Source of the DNA: Ectobius pallidus
Lineage: Eukaryota; Arthropoda; Insecta; Blattodea; Ectobiidae
NCBI GenBank assembly: GCA_964059195.1
Contig: CAXKWD010000011.1
Location: forward strand, 31,111,066 to 31,175,065
Reading direction: 5' to 3'
DNA: 64,000 nucleotides
Notes under the pieces: model-generated
Databases searched by the model: none
What the model was told of the DNA's origin: nothing
The model's input: only the letters and a program-made list of their open reading frames with translations
Program-made: the position numbers and the translations under genes
Shown: positions 34,101 to 45,606 of the stretch, in pieces
Layout of the letters: each line of letters starts with the position of its first letter
Numbering within the stretch: position 1 is the first letter of the stretch

Positions 34101-34781
34101 TCTATGATAAGTGTCGATATCAAGTCAGTAAAAGTGAAACAGTGAAGTTATTTAGTGTTAAATTGACAATAAACTGGGAGTAATTCAATAGAGAATAAGT
34201 TCTAAGTAGGGATGGGTCCTCGATACTTTCGATACCTCGATACTCTCGATACTTACATGGTATCGGCATCGAACGATACGTCAGAAAACTCGCTCGATAC
34301 TTTTTCGATACTTTTGTAATTCTGCAATTCTGCAATTAAATGAGAATGCTAGTATTTTTTAACAAAAACTTGTAAGTGGACTGTTTAAAAAACTAATTTT
34401 AGTTTTAATGTAGAGTTTAAAAATAATTATAGGCTATTGATGATATTAAATTTTGTCTCATTAAATATGCAGACTTAATTAATTTAGTTGGTATTATACA
34501 GTTCTCTAAAATTTTAATTTTTAATGTACCTATTTATTGAAACTGGAAATGCTGAAGGTATCGAGTATCGAAGTATCGAGTATCGAGGAAAAAATCATGT
34601 ATCGGTATCGAGTATCGAGTATCGAGAAAATCTGGTATCGACCCATCACTAGTTCTAAGTATATGTAAGTTAAGTTGTTATAAAACAAAACATTGTAGGT
34701 AACACCAGGTATGTAGTGTCGCTACTACGATGGGGCATGCCCATTAAAGCCTCCAATAAAAAAAAAATTAAAAAATAAAAA
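33389..34781 (+). mobile_element. 5'-truncated LINE-delta insertion with TSD
   Basis: ACCCGTCCTT occurs at 33379-33388 and 34782-34791 with weak further similarity (TTACC), marking the insertion. The element ends in CCTCCAATAAAAAAAAAATT and a poly-A tract at 34757-34781. Its 3' UTR (34101-34756) is split by the hAT MITE at 34207-34651. Confidence 0.8.
34207..34651. mobile_element. hAT MITE (TATCGA-rich), copy 1, in LINE 3' UTR
   Basis: Ends TAGGGATGGGTC and, inverted, TAGTGATGGGTCGATAC. A perfect 8-bp TSD, GTTCTAAG, lies at 34199-34206 and 34652-34659. Both subterminal regions are packed with TATCGAG/CTCGATA repeats (about ten copies), probably transposase-binding sites. 445 bp, no coding capacity. 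The near-identical copy 2 is at 50439-50837. Confidence 0.9.
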
Positions 34782-35111
34782 ACCCGTCCTTTTTTACCGT
34801 GTAATACAATATATCCCATCCTTTGTTATACTGTGTAATGCAATATATCCGTCCCTACTGTCCTTACTGTGTTACACTGTGTAATACAATATATAAGCTT
34901 AATTACATTATAAATTTAAATTTCCTATGCTTATCCTCGTATTAAATTGATGCAATATGTTTGATTCTTTTTACAACGTACCTAGTAGACGCAGTGAAAA
35001 CATAAGTGTTCTGAATTTAAATATTTTAAAAAGGATTTAGCAAAGACAAAATCGTTTTCCTTCATTTAATATCTAAATTTAAAGAGTAGGCCTACATACA
35101 GTATAAAAAGG

Positions 35112-35290
35112 GGGTACGCCTTGGCAAAGTTGGCTGGAGCATTGTGCTATAATCCGGACTGCGGGTTCAATCCCCGATGAAGTTATTAGGGTTATTATTT
35201 AACCTCATCTTCTCGACTCAACCCTAATGGAAATAAGTACTGGTGGTAATCCTATGGTAAAGTCGGCCAGTACGTAAGGTTGAGAGCCTG
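35112..35290 (+). repeat. SINE-A relative with different tRNA-like head
   Basis: GGGGTACGCCTTGGCAAAG and GCGGGTTCAATCCCCG form the head. The second half (GACTCAACCCTAATGGAAAT, GGTAAAGTCGGCCAGTACG) follows the SINE-A body. The head differs between the boxes, so this may be a subfamily. Confidence 0.6.
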
Positions 35291-36286
35291 CATTTTATTT
35301 ATTTATTATGCAGGGCCAGGATGTCTAAAATCATTGTAATTTCAATCTTTAAAGCCGTTTTCGATAAAATCGCGAAAATGAAATTATCTTGAAGTAGAGT
35401 GATTGTCAAAATGAAGATAAAGTCTTTGATTCGCAACGTTGCTAAGATTTTGTTTGAATTTTCTGCACGAATTACATATTACAAAAGTCTAAAGCTTTTT
35501 TGAAACACTTTTCCCAATAAATTCTCTGAAGTGGTTGAAATCGCAGGCGGCGGATTTCTACAGAGAGGGTATGATAAATTCCTTAATTTGAATGGAAATT
35601 ATGTAGAAAAATAGCCTAAGAGTCTACCTTCAAAATGTATGTAAAAAAAAATTGTATTTTTTAAATTTGTTTATTTTTTATTTCAAAAGTCTGTTACTTT
35701 CAGTACAGCCCTCGTTATTTCGTTTAGAATGTCATGGACGCCATATAATAACTTTAGAACCCCATTTGTTCTGAACATCTGAAAATATCTGGAAGTGAGA
35801 AAATGACTTAAAAATGTTTAACTTCGGAGTTTTTGGACGGTGAGTCATCTAAATATGACATCCTTCCGATTATCGCAATGCTTTAAACTGATTATTACTT
35901 GTTCATTTAGTACAGTAACAGAAAAAAGAAAACGTAGAAAAATAACCTGAGTTTGAGATAAAATAAACAGTATTTCATCCGTCACATTAAATAATAATAT
36001 TGAACATTAGGCTGAATTCAGCTGGATGTAAAGCTTTGATATAAATTTATTCCGTTAATGATACTGTGGATTTCAGTAGAATCATTCTACCGGGAACACA
36101 TCGTAATGGAGCAATGGAGTTTCAGCAAGGGAATTTCATAAGCATTGAAACAATACACCAAACCGTCCCTGTGGATACTCGGATTACTGTTGGGAGAACT
36201 AACAATTATGCCTGTATTTAAGCGTATTGTGATTATATGCTTAAATTAACTACCTGTAAGTAAAATAGAAGGTTAACAGTTAAAAC
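35291..36286. other. No recognised feature
   Basis: AT-rich; a small AATCGCGAAAATG block near 35370 is not repeated elsewhere. Confidence 0.5.
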
Positions 36287-36893
36287 CAGGGCCAGGATTT
36301 TGATGACATGTCATCTTTTAAATGGAACATCATGGGCGTTGCCCACTAGTGCAGATATTCTGATTATGACTCCTAGATTATAAAAATAGTAATTTTTAAG
36401 GTATTTTCGGTCATTTTTCTCTATTTGTTATTTGTAGGTCATTTTTAAAACTTAATGTCATTATTAGGTCATTTTTTGACCATTTTACGGTCTTTTTCCC
36501 CCCTCCATTTCATATTTTTAGGTAATTCTTTTAAATTTAAAGTCATCATCTCCTCATGTTATGTTGTTTCCTGCATTATATAGATTATTTGTGAATTTAC
36601 GTACTCTAAATAACATAAATACATAGATCTTATTATAATTTTAATTTGGATGTAGAAAGACGGTTTTGGCTCTTTGCATTTAACCGTATGTACCAATTAA
36701 CTAATTACAAGCCTATAATTGTTTCAACAACATAAAATAATGTAGAATATACACAAATCTGATGAATAAACTACTATTTACATACAAATTTTGGGATAAT
36801 TTTGTTTAGTTTTTAGGTCATTTGTTTGTATTTTTACGCTCATTTTATAGCTCATTTTTTAAGTATTTTTAGGTCATCAAAATCCGGGCCCTG
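36287..36893. mobile_element. hAT-like element with iterated AGGTCATTTTT
   Basis: Inverted ends CAGGGCCAGGATTTTGATGAC and, from the right, CAGGGCCCGGATTTTGATGAC. Inside, AGGTCATTTTT-type motifs recur about eight times, more densely at the two ends. CAGGGC ends suggest hAT, but no matching 8-bp TSD is visible, so the flanks may have mutated or the class may differ. Confidence 0.7.
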
Positions 36894-37261
36894 TGAATCA
36901 GTTTGTTTAAAGAGAATATTTTATTTCAGTTTGGTAATGACGAAAGCACGTTCCAAAAACAGTCGAAAATATGACGACCCTGAACATCTTAACGTGACTT
37001 CCAGAAGCGAACATCTATGCTGTAAAGGAACACGAATCGTGTGAAGTTCTGTACAGAGGCATGGATAGTAAGGGATGAAGTCAAGAGCACGTGCCCAAGT
37101 TATGGTAGGACGACAGGTAATGAAAACGACTCCAAAGATAGCTAGGTGTTGAAGTCTGCAGGATTCTGTAGAGATCCTTCTGTAGTGGATATCTTCTTTC
37201 ACGCTGGCGTACCCATTGAAGTCATTCTAGTGACGGAGTTATGTGCTCGTATTTACGATTA

Positions 37262-37452
37262 CCAAAGAAGATCTTCAGATGGAAACCTCCAGGCAGAAAG
37301 AAGAGAGGCAGACCAAAGAAGACATGGTTAAATGGGATACAAGAAGACACGAAGGAGAAAAAAACATTCCCGAGAATCTATGGGAGGATAGAGAGACGTG
37401 GAGATTAAGAATACGGAAGATGTAGACATACATCAAAAACCGTGGTGATGAT
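37262..37452 (+). pseudogene. LINE-beta extreme 3' end
   Basis: Encodes KIFRWKPPGRKKRGRPKK-like residues, then TWLNGIQEDTKEKN, and ends with CATCAAAAACCGTGGTGATGATG. Closely similar to 40575-40765. Only about 190 bp remain. Confidence 0.8.
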
Positions 37453-37480
37453 GATTTACGAATGTTACGTATATATCCTG

Positions 37481-37764
37481 GGGTACGCCGTAGCGTAGTG
37501 GTTGAGGCGCTGAGCTACAAACCGGAAGGTCGCGGGTTCGATTCCCCATTTCCAATTGGCCTAATCCTTCTGGTGGCACTATGGCCTTGGGGTCGACTCA
37601 GCCTCTAACAGAAATGAGTGCCAGGAGCAATCCTGGGGTAAAGGTGGCCGGTGCGTAAGGCTGACAACCTTACCACCTTCACGTGCCGAATGTCCAAAAT
37701 CTGGGAGCCTCAACCTCCTGGAAGCCTCTGGGTCTGTATAGGGATCACTTTACTTTACTTTACA
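37481..37764 (+). mobile_element. SINE-A, full length, plus strand
   Basis: GGGGTACGCCGTAGCGTAGT (box A region), GGTCGCGGGTTCGATTCCCC (box B), the complete body, then CTGTATAGGGATCAC and an ACTTTACTTTACTTTAC tail. It starts about 30 bp after the LINE-beta end. No clear TSD. This copy is the best consensus for the family. Confidence 0.85.
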
Positions 37765-39984
37765 TAAATACCTGACACACGCATTATAGTTTGAGTAAGT
37801 TACTGTTTAAATCAGAAAGTAAGACGTTACAATAATCAGAATGTGGCATAATGAGTGTTTGAACAAATGTTCTTCTTAACTGAAACGAAGGCAGTTTTTA
37901 TACTATAGAAAGTATGCAGTACTTAAGTATTTCATTCGAAGCGGAAGAAACAACTCTACGAAGAAGAAAAATTCCTCAGGATAATTTATTATATACAAAT
38001 GATTTGCGGTCATTCCATGATAATCTATTGTCTAAGAATAAACCAAGTAACTTTACAGGGTTATATTCTTCTTCAATATCTTTTAAACTAAAAATTATTC
38101 CCTATATTATTAATGGTGTTACTATTAAATGTTTATGTTGTAGGCCGATTTGTAAAAAAATTAGGAATGTTAGGTGTTGCACCTTAGTTTTTTTTTCCTT
38201 CTTTCTTTCTTTTTTGTGTTATTAAAACGACCAAATTAGCTTGCCTTGCAAAGAAAAGATTAACCGAACACCCTAAGTGTGTTTAGGTTGCAATTTTCCC
38301 AGTGCAAAGCACTCTTTTGGATCTTTTCCCAATGTCAGCAACTTTTTTACACTTTTGAATACATTTTTGCTCCTTTGCTATTTAATTCCTATTTTTATTT
38401 AGAAATTTTCCATTATAGAGTAGGATCTATTACAAGTCCAAATCATTCCAATCCTCTTAGCGAAAACCCCCGATTTTGAAGATGCTACAGCAAACAAGAA
38501 CTTAAATTATCGACTGCAAACAAAATATGTTCCACTTGTGCCTGTTGAGGTTGTATTTTCATTTTCTACATTGCCTATATTCTTTGTGAGCGGAATTGTT
38601 CTGGGGCTTGTTTTTAGGCAGACTTTTTAATTACATGATAAGATGAGTGGATTTTGTGTGCTTATATAACTAAAATAACTTTTCTTTAATCTCTTTTACG
38701 AATATTTTGCACCTAAAATTCCTAGCTTTAATAATATGAAAATCTTTATTCCTCTGTAGACCGCAAACAGTATTTGAACTGACAACCATTGTTATGCATT
38801 CCATGTACCACCTCCACAATTGTACGTTGGTACGAATGTTATGGCCGATCCGTTTTATTCAAAAGTAATATAGACTTACTGTTTCCATTATGAAATGACG
38901 TGCGTTCGATCAGCAGAAAAAAAAGGAGCAGGTGCTTCATTCCGTACTCGCTTGAATGATCCCGGATAGCCTATCAATATCCGAGCTGTTCCGGGATATT
39001 TCTCATGCCAGGTCCAGACACACTTGATTATCCGGACGTGAGGGGTAATGGACGGTTTGCAACCACAACTGTTACGACCTCCATGTTCCATGCTCATTCA
39101 GTCGCGAGTATGAGAGCATTAGAAAAAGAAGAGGCACGTGAACCCATATTTTATCGCAGCATCCATTCCACCTTGATAGCACACATACGTATCCCTAATG
39201 CATCTCAGGCACAGCAGACTTCATAGCCCTAATGATGCTTCTAAATAAACTCCGTCCAAGAGTATGATCTAGCGATAAAACAATGAACGAATGAGATGGG
39301 ATAGTTAAAACATAGGAAAAATTATTAGCTTAGCCTAAATTTAAGTAACAATAGCAAAAGAAATATATAAGGTGTCCACAGAAATACTCCGTGGTATAAA
39401 CAGGTCAATTTAAAAAAAAATATAATTTATTAAATAATTGTTATAATTATTGCCCCCGAATGAGAATTGCTCGTGATCGGAGGAGGATGTCAAATACAGT
39501 GAAAATTGGGAGAAAGAAGTGGACGTGCAAATAGATTACATAAAAAAATGTAAAATTGAAGAGCTAGGAATAAAATATTAAATCTAATAATATATAAGTA
39601 CTAAAAATCGTAAAGCTAAAATTAGTATAGTTAAAATGTTAGTTACATTTTAGGCTATTAATAATTAAGTTGTAGTTACTAATTCTAAAGATTTCTTTAA
39701 TTCTAATTTTAATTATAATCTAGATCCGGATGTTGCGAGAGAAAGTTATTATATAGATTTTTGCAAAAATTGGAGCTATGTTTCATTGCAGCAGTCGTTG
39801 AACATTTTGATTCTGTAAAATGGAAGGCCATATTCCTTCTAGTATTTCGGTTGTGCCAATAGGTATTGAAGTTTTTTTACATTTTTGTAAAGCGTCGCTG
39901 TCAGTTGCTAGATTTACATAAAACTAGTGTCATTAGAAAGACAAACTCAAAGAATTTCAGGGGATGTATAATCGATATTGTTGA
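37765..39984. other. Largely unassigned
   Basis: A GC-richer pocket at about 38900-39230 holds small overlapping frames on both strands (e.g. 39005-39226 with LDYPDVRGNGRFATTT), but no splice signals or family match. The remainder is AT-rich. Confidence 0.4.
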
Positions 39985-41176
39985 ATGAAACAACGTTTAC
40001 ATTTTGCCGATAACCAAATAATATTGGCACAAGATTATAAAGATATTAAATGCATGACAAGGAAATTTATACCAGAGTATGAGAAGGGTGGTTTGACAAT
40101 CAACCAGGAAAAAAAAATATGTGCACAGGAGGTAACGTTAAATAACAAAGTGATTATTAAAAACACAGAGAACTACAAATATTTAGGCATAACGATTCAT
40201 AAAGATAGTGGAATGGAGAAATAAATTCGGAATAGAAACTATATGGGCAGAAAAGCGACCTCCCTTTAAATGGAGTATTGTGGGACAGACATATCACTAG
40301 AAGGAAAAAACAGTATATTTATGATTCAACAGTTAAGAAAATAGTTCAATGCGGTTCAGAACTTTGACCAATTAAAAAGACAGAGGAAAGAAAATTATTA
40401 GCAACAGAAATGTATTTTTTGAGAAAAGCAAATAGAACTTCTAGGATTCAAAGAATTAGAAATGAAGCAATTCGGGAACAAATGGAAGTACAACACACTA
40501 TAATAGATGAAATTAAAGAAAAGCAACTAGTGTGGTATGGTCATGTGAAAAGGATGGGAGAGGAGAGATTACCACAGAAGATCTTCAGATGGAATCCTCC
40601 GGGCAGAAAGAAGAGAGGCAGATCAAAGAAGACATGGTTAAATGGGATACAAGAAGGCATGAAGAAGAAAGACAATCCTGAGAATCTATAGGAGGATAGA
40701 GAGGCTTGGAGATTGAGAATACGGAAGGTGTAAAGATACATAAAAAACCGTGATGATGATGAATGAAACAACCATGTTCTAGAAACAACTTTGCAACAAC
40801 TTTAAGATACAGTGATCTAGAAAGGACAAATTTCAGTGACTTATAAAACACTTGCAACAAATAGAGTCTATAGACTCAAGCTAGCAAATCATTCCCCTCT
40901 CTTAAGAGAACTTTCAACTTAAATCTGGCCACACCTATAGAGAACAACATGACATCTTTACAAAATGGCATCTTTATGATTTCAGAATACCCAAACATTC
41001 ATCACGCCAACCTTCATCTCTGATGATCAAGACGGACTACACATCAGCTTCTAAGTCTAGCAGTGTCATTTTCTTGTAAACATATTTTATTGTAAAAGGC
41101 AAAGATCCATGAGATCTGATATATATATATATACAGTGTTTGTAAAAACGCCGTCAAATAAATAAATAAATAAATT
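39985..41176 (+). pseudogene. LINE-beta ORF2 remnant with RT and 3' UTR
   Basis: Frame 39985-40224 reads LHFADNQIILAQDYKDI, the reverse-transcriptase catalytic box with the second Asp of F/YADD changed to Asn, then GLTINQEKK and NYKYLGITI, the next RT motifs. Frame 40410-40691 gives ANRTSRIQRIRNEAIREQ, LVWYGHVKRMGEERLPQK and GRKKRGRSKKTWLNG. A frameshift and stop lie between them. The 3' UTR runs through CCGTGATGATGATGAATG and probably to the (AAAT)n tail at 41156-41176, though the last 380 bp may belong to another element. RT copies the element's RNA at a nicked target; the D-to-N change alone should kill it. Confidence 0.8.
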
Positions 41177-42439
41177 CGCTCGTAACTGAGGCATTGTTGG
41201 ATAGAAGTAAATTGTGTTAAAATGTGTGAATGTTAAATTTTAAAATCGGCGTGAATTCTGCAGCATTTTGAGGGTTATGGCGAACCCACTAGGAACCTAA
41301 CTGGTGTATATTGGAGTACCATATCACTCGAAGCATAATAAGAGTTTAGCATACTTTCAGACGGAATTTTAACATGAGAAATCATTCTGAAGTGATATAG
41401 AGATTTAGCAGATCATGGATGCATATGTGACCTCTTTCATAGGGTCACATAAAGAATCTTGTGTACATACCTCAAAATCTGAAAGAGCTCAAAATTCATA
41501 TCACTGCCGCTAGTATATTAACTTTGCATTCGATTTTCTCGGGAGATGGTAAATAAGCAGCTCTCTAGGCCTAATTTACCAGGGAATTTCATAAAACTGT
41601 GGTCCCACTAACTTGTACGTGAGAGGATAACAAAAAACAAATCTACTTAAACTAAATTAAATGCCCACATTTCATTTTCTCCCTTTCTGCCCGCTTTTTC
41701 TCTTAAACATCTCGCATTCTTTCTTTACTAATCTCCCACGTTATTTATATACACATTTATTTCGTTTTACTTATTCAAGCTGTATCTCTATCTTTGTATC
41801 TCTCCTCCTGCTTCCCCTCTGTGCTCATTCCGACACACACAAATTGAAAGCCGATAAGCGGTTATAAATCATTTACGCTCCATTTTACAAAGAATTCTAT
41901 TTCACCGCAACTTTTGTGGAATTACATAATATTCCAGTTTTACTTCTTCAAGTGCCATACAGGCTTCAAAATCAATAAAAGTTGTTGCTTTAGAACGGTA
42001 ATGGAAACGGAGTCTTGTTATAAATCAGTAGCTTGAGAAAGTTTAACAACTTCGGATATTTGCTTTTTTTTTTCAATTCCCTACATTTGATTCAAACGCG
42101 CTAAATGAGAGCTGAGACCTAACAAATTCTTGAGACTGCTGCTGTAAACGACAGGCTTTTCCACAGGGGAGCGCTTGAGATCCAGTAATTACAAGGAAAC
42201 TCGAGTCCTTGTACACAGGAAAGACTCCAACGCCCTGTTTCATCGAAAGGGGTTAAGGTTTAACCTCGAGTTACGCGTTCTAAACTTGATTTTACGAAAA
42301 TTTTGTTTCACCGTAATAGTTATTAGTAACACAGAATTAAATTAACACCTGATTTCCCTTGGGTTAAATGCGTAACTCTGAGCTAAAATCAAAATGGCTC
42401 CTAAAAATCAGGCGTTTGATGTAGAATTGCTGTATTTGG
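41177..42439. other. No recognised feature
   Basis: T/C-rich pockets (41660-41830) give a chance 68-codon frame. No repeat ends seen. Confidence 0.5.
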
Positions 42440-42845
42440 AAATAATTGCTGTGTATAAAAGAACATACTCTTCGGGAAAAAGCGTTCGAAAACAGGGTGC
42501 TTAGGAAAATGTTCGATTCTAAGAGAAATGGAAATGGGGACTGGAGAAAACTGCATAAGGACGAGCTTAATAACCTTTATCAAACATAGCGAGGGTTGTT
42601 AAATTACGGAGGATGAAATGAACTGGACATATTGCGCGAATGGGGGAGGAAAGACATTTTTCAAAAATATGTACTGGGAGATCCGAAGGACGACTAGAAG
42701 TAGTTGGGAGGACAATATTTGATTAGATTTAAGAGAAATAGGATTTGCGAGGGATGCCTGGATGGAGTTACCAGAGAACAATGTTGAATGACGGTCTCAT
42801 GTAAGAGCGGTACTGAACCTCCGGGTTCCAGAAAATAGATAATAT
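42440..42845 (+). pseudogene. LINE-alpha 3' end, diverged
   Basis: Starts upstream of the other copies, in the RVLRKMFDSKRNGNGD-like segment (compare 63030-63110), then VVKLRRMK, THIARMGEERHF, and the end GTTCCAGAAAATAGATAATA. Several deletions and a missing tail. Confidence 0.75.
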
Positions 42846-42927
42846 CTTTGCTTAGGAATTGTATATTGGATTTATGGATCCTAGAAAAAAGTGAACCCTA
42901 AGAACAGTATTTATTAAGTGGTATTGT

Positions 42928-43172
42928 TCATTGCTGAGGTTCGTATTCGACTGTTCCAGGATTCGATATCTGCGACCAGCAAACCTGGCTGACGTTCCCA
43001 TGTTTTTTTTAGTTTCGGGAAAATTCTGGATTATACTTTTAATTAAGGTCATGGCCGTCCGTTTCCCTCCTCCTCTCCCCTGTCCATTGTCTATGTTAAG
43101 TCTTCTACGACTCGGAGGCGGGCCACTGTACGGGATAACCACTTCTCAGGGGAGCCTCTCTACTGTTAAATG
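42928..43172 (+). mobile_element. SINE-D, tRNA-derived
   Basis: Box B-like CCAGGATTCGATATCTGCGA, then CAAACCTGGCTGACGTT and TTAATTAAGGTCATGGCCG followed by a C/T-rich stretch. I recognise the AATTAAGGCCACGGCCG plus pyrimidine-rich block as a widespread insect SINE motif. Only copy in the window; TSD not found. Confidence 0.6.
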
Positions 43173-43189
43173 AATGATTAGCCTAAAAT

Positions 43190-43555
43190 GTCTCGTTAAG
43201 GGCAACGGCCTCCTCAAAGAGGATTGTGGTGAAGTACTCCACGTTAGGGATGTTGCTTGGGTTTATTAACTTGGTTTGCTTTCTGCATTTTTTATACACA
43301 CACTGGCTACGGTCATTGTTAATTTGTCTTTTTAAAACTTTACAGTCTTCCCTATTTCTCACTCTGCTTGTCCAATGTCTTCCTAATAGTTATTTCAAGA
43401 GCTCAGTCCATCTCCTTCTTGGTCTTCCGAGGAGTCTTCATCCAACGCGAGGGTCCCACATTGTGAATTTCTGTGTCCTTCGTTCCTATGTCTTGCCACA
43501 TGCCCGCCTCACTTCTATTTCATGCTCGTGGCCTGCATCGATGGATCTTTGACAA
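43190..43555 (-). pseudogene. LINE ORF2 C-terminus, GRPRRRW type
   Basis: On the minus strand the frame near 43470-43360 reads WDPRVG-stop-RLLGRPRRRWTELLK. It is the same end-of-ORF2 pattern as at 6.3 kb, but a different subfamily. The 3' UTR ends with AGGCCGTTGCCCTTAACGAG. Confidence 0.65.
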
Positions 43556-45156
43556 TGCTGACGTCTTTTGAAGTGCTTTATTTGAATCCGTGAATTATGT
43601 CTAAATATGTGTGACTCAGAGTAATATCCCAGCTGTGACATTGATGTATACGTCCTCCAGTTGGGGAAGGAAAACGATAACGAAAAAGGTACAGCATTTA
43701 AGACAAATCTGAAATTTGGTGCCTTTCTCGTATACCTCGGATTAAAATAATTTATAACATTTTGTTGGACTTTTGGGTTTATGTTGTCCAAAACTGTGAA
43801 GTTTTGAGCTATCGTAAAACAAGTAGACCCAACATTTAATGATGACACTATTACAATATTGACTACTTTTTTTCATTTTAAAATTATTTTAGCCTCCATC
43901 TATGATTTGATCCGCATTCAAATTCTAATCTTCTCTATTGATCAAAAATCAGTATCACCAAAGTCGCTTTAGTTATATCAACTGTCATTTTATTTATCAT
44001 ACAACTCTAACAATCTAATTCAATTCAATTCTATCCTATTAATGATTATTATTTTTTTGAAAAACAGTAAGAATTCTTACTTTGCTTATATGAATTAGGG
44101 CTCTACCCGTTTCATGCCCTTATGCTGCATTCTTTGCCCTTCACTAAATCTCCTAGGCCAAAAAAAAAATTCTGATGATGTTGAAAATATATCGTCACAA
44201 AGATCTGACTGTTCTGCATCGCCATCCGATGATGCATTGCATCCCGAAAATATAAGACTCCAAATACAAGAAGTTTACTCGGATTAAATGCAATTAATTT
44301 CGAATTAAATATAAGTTATTTGTAGTCTGTTTATATGTGGAATGTAAGGAGACAAACGATAATTAACGAAAAATTAGAATTATAATCGTACAAATGTTAG
44401 AAGTTTCACTGTGTAAAGAAAATTTACTCTTATTTGTAGATGAAATGCGTTAATTTGTACGAACGATATTCTTTCAGCGGTGTATAGGGGAAGTGGGCTG
44501 TGAAATAATTATCATATATTAATTGACAAGCATAAAGACGAACGCTTTCTCGCGTCAAGAGAGACGAAGCACATATTTGTGGATTGTAAACGAATTCCTA
44601 CAACAATAAAAAAATGAGTCGGCGCAAAGCCCAGGGCGTTCGCAACTTTGAATAAAGTGTAATTTGTACAGTGCAGTCCGGGGAAACTAAAAGTTGCCGG
44701 TGCATGTTTACGTGAAGTTTTCTCATTGTCTCTGTACTTCCAGCTAAATCACTCTTATGTCTAGTCTCCCAGCTAAGGAAGCCGCGGGACACCGAACAAA
44801 CATTACCTTCGTCATTAGCAAGAGAAAGGAAATTCATGGCAATAAAAAGTTATATCTGACTTCTGGTTAACTTTCTGCGGAATCATTAACTGAAAGTGAA
44901 TAAATACAGAGCATTAGGGCCTTTCCACACTGGATCACTTGCGACGGTCACTGCTGGTATTGCCAATAGTAGCTACATGATAAAACACCTTGTAATTGCT
45001 TTTGACATCCCAAATGGCAGGTCCATATTCCACTTCACTTATAAAGTCTTCGGTATTAATCGAATCTAAACTCATGGCTGGATAACTAGTTTCGCTGAAC
45101 TCGATTATACAACTGATTTATGTATGTTTGTGTGTGTATATATATATATACACACA
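43556..45156. other. Mostly unassigned
   Basis: A GC-richer pocket at 44600-44830 (with AGCCGCGGGACACCGAAC) has a 79-codon minus frame but no supporting signal. A (TG)n(TA)n(CA)n palindrome occupies 45129-45160. Confidence 0.4.
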
Positions 45157-45546
45157 CACATTCATGAACCACAGATTATTGTGTCTGTTAGACATTACAT
45201 GAGAATATTATATGAGAAAAATTCCTCCGACATTGGGATTTGAACCCAGGACCTTTGGCTATCCGTGCCAATGCTCTACCAACTGAGCTAAGGAGGAATT
45301 CACTACACAGCGCCAGATGGAACCTATCTCCTATGACTGATTGCCCTTAATGGTCTACCTCGCTCACAGACAAGTTATGTAATATGCAGTACTGTGAGGC
45401 GCACTAATTAGTGATTTTTGAGACCGGGCTTCCACTGTTATTGTAAAGTTAACATGAACCACAGATTATTGTCGGAGGAATTTCTCCTACAATATTCCCG
45501 TGTAATGTCCAAAAGAGATAATAATCTGTGGTTCATGGATATGTGT
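45157..45546 (-). mobile_element. SINE-F unit with an extra inverted tail
   Basis: A complete unit on the minus strand (tRNA-like part at about 45222-45296 with GGGATTTGAACCCAGG and CCAACTGAGCTAAGG) runs from the tail at 45157 to the opening GACAATAATCTGTGGTTCAT at 45457-45475. At 45471 a plus-strand copy of the tail begins (GGAGGAATTTCTCC through ATAATCTGTGGTTCATGG). The insertion therefore has inverted ends of about 75-80 bp. A TA microsatellite follows directly. Confidence 0.7.

Positions 45547-45600
<54 letters not shown>
45547..45600. repeat. (TA)n microsatellite
   Basis: About 52 bp of TA directly after the SINE-F tail; perhaps an expanded tail. Confidence 0.95.
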
Positions 45601-45606
<6 letters not shown>

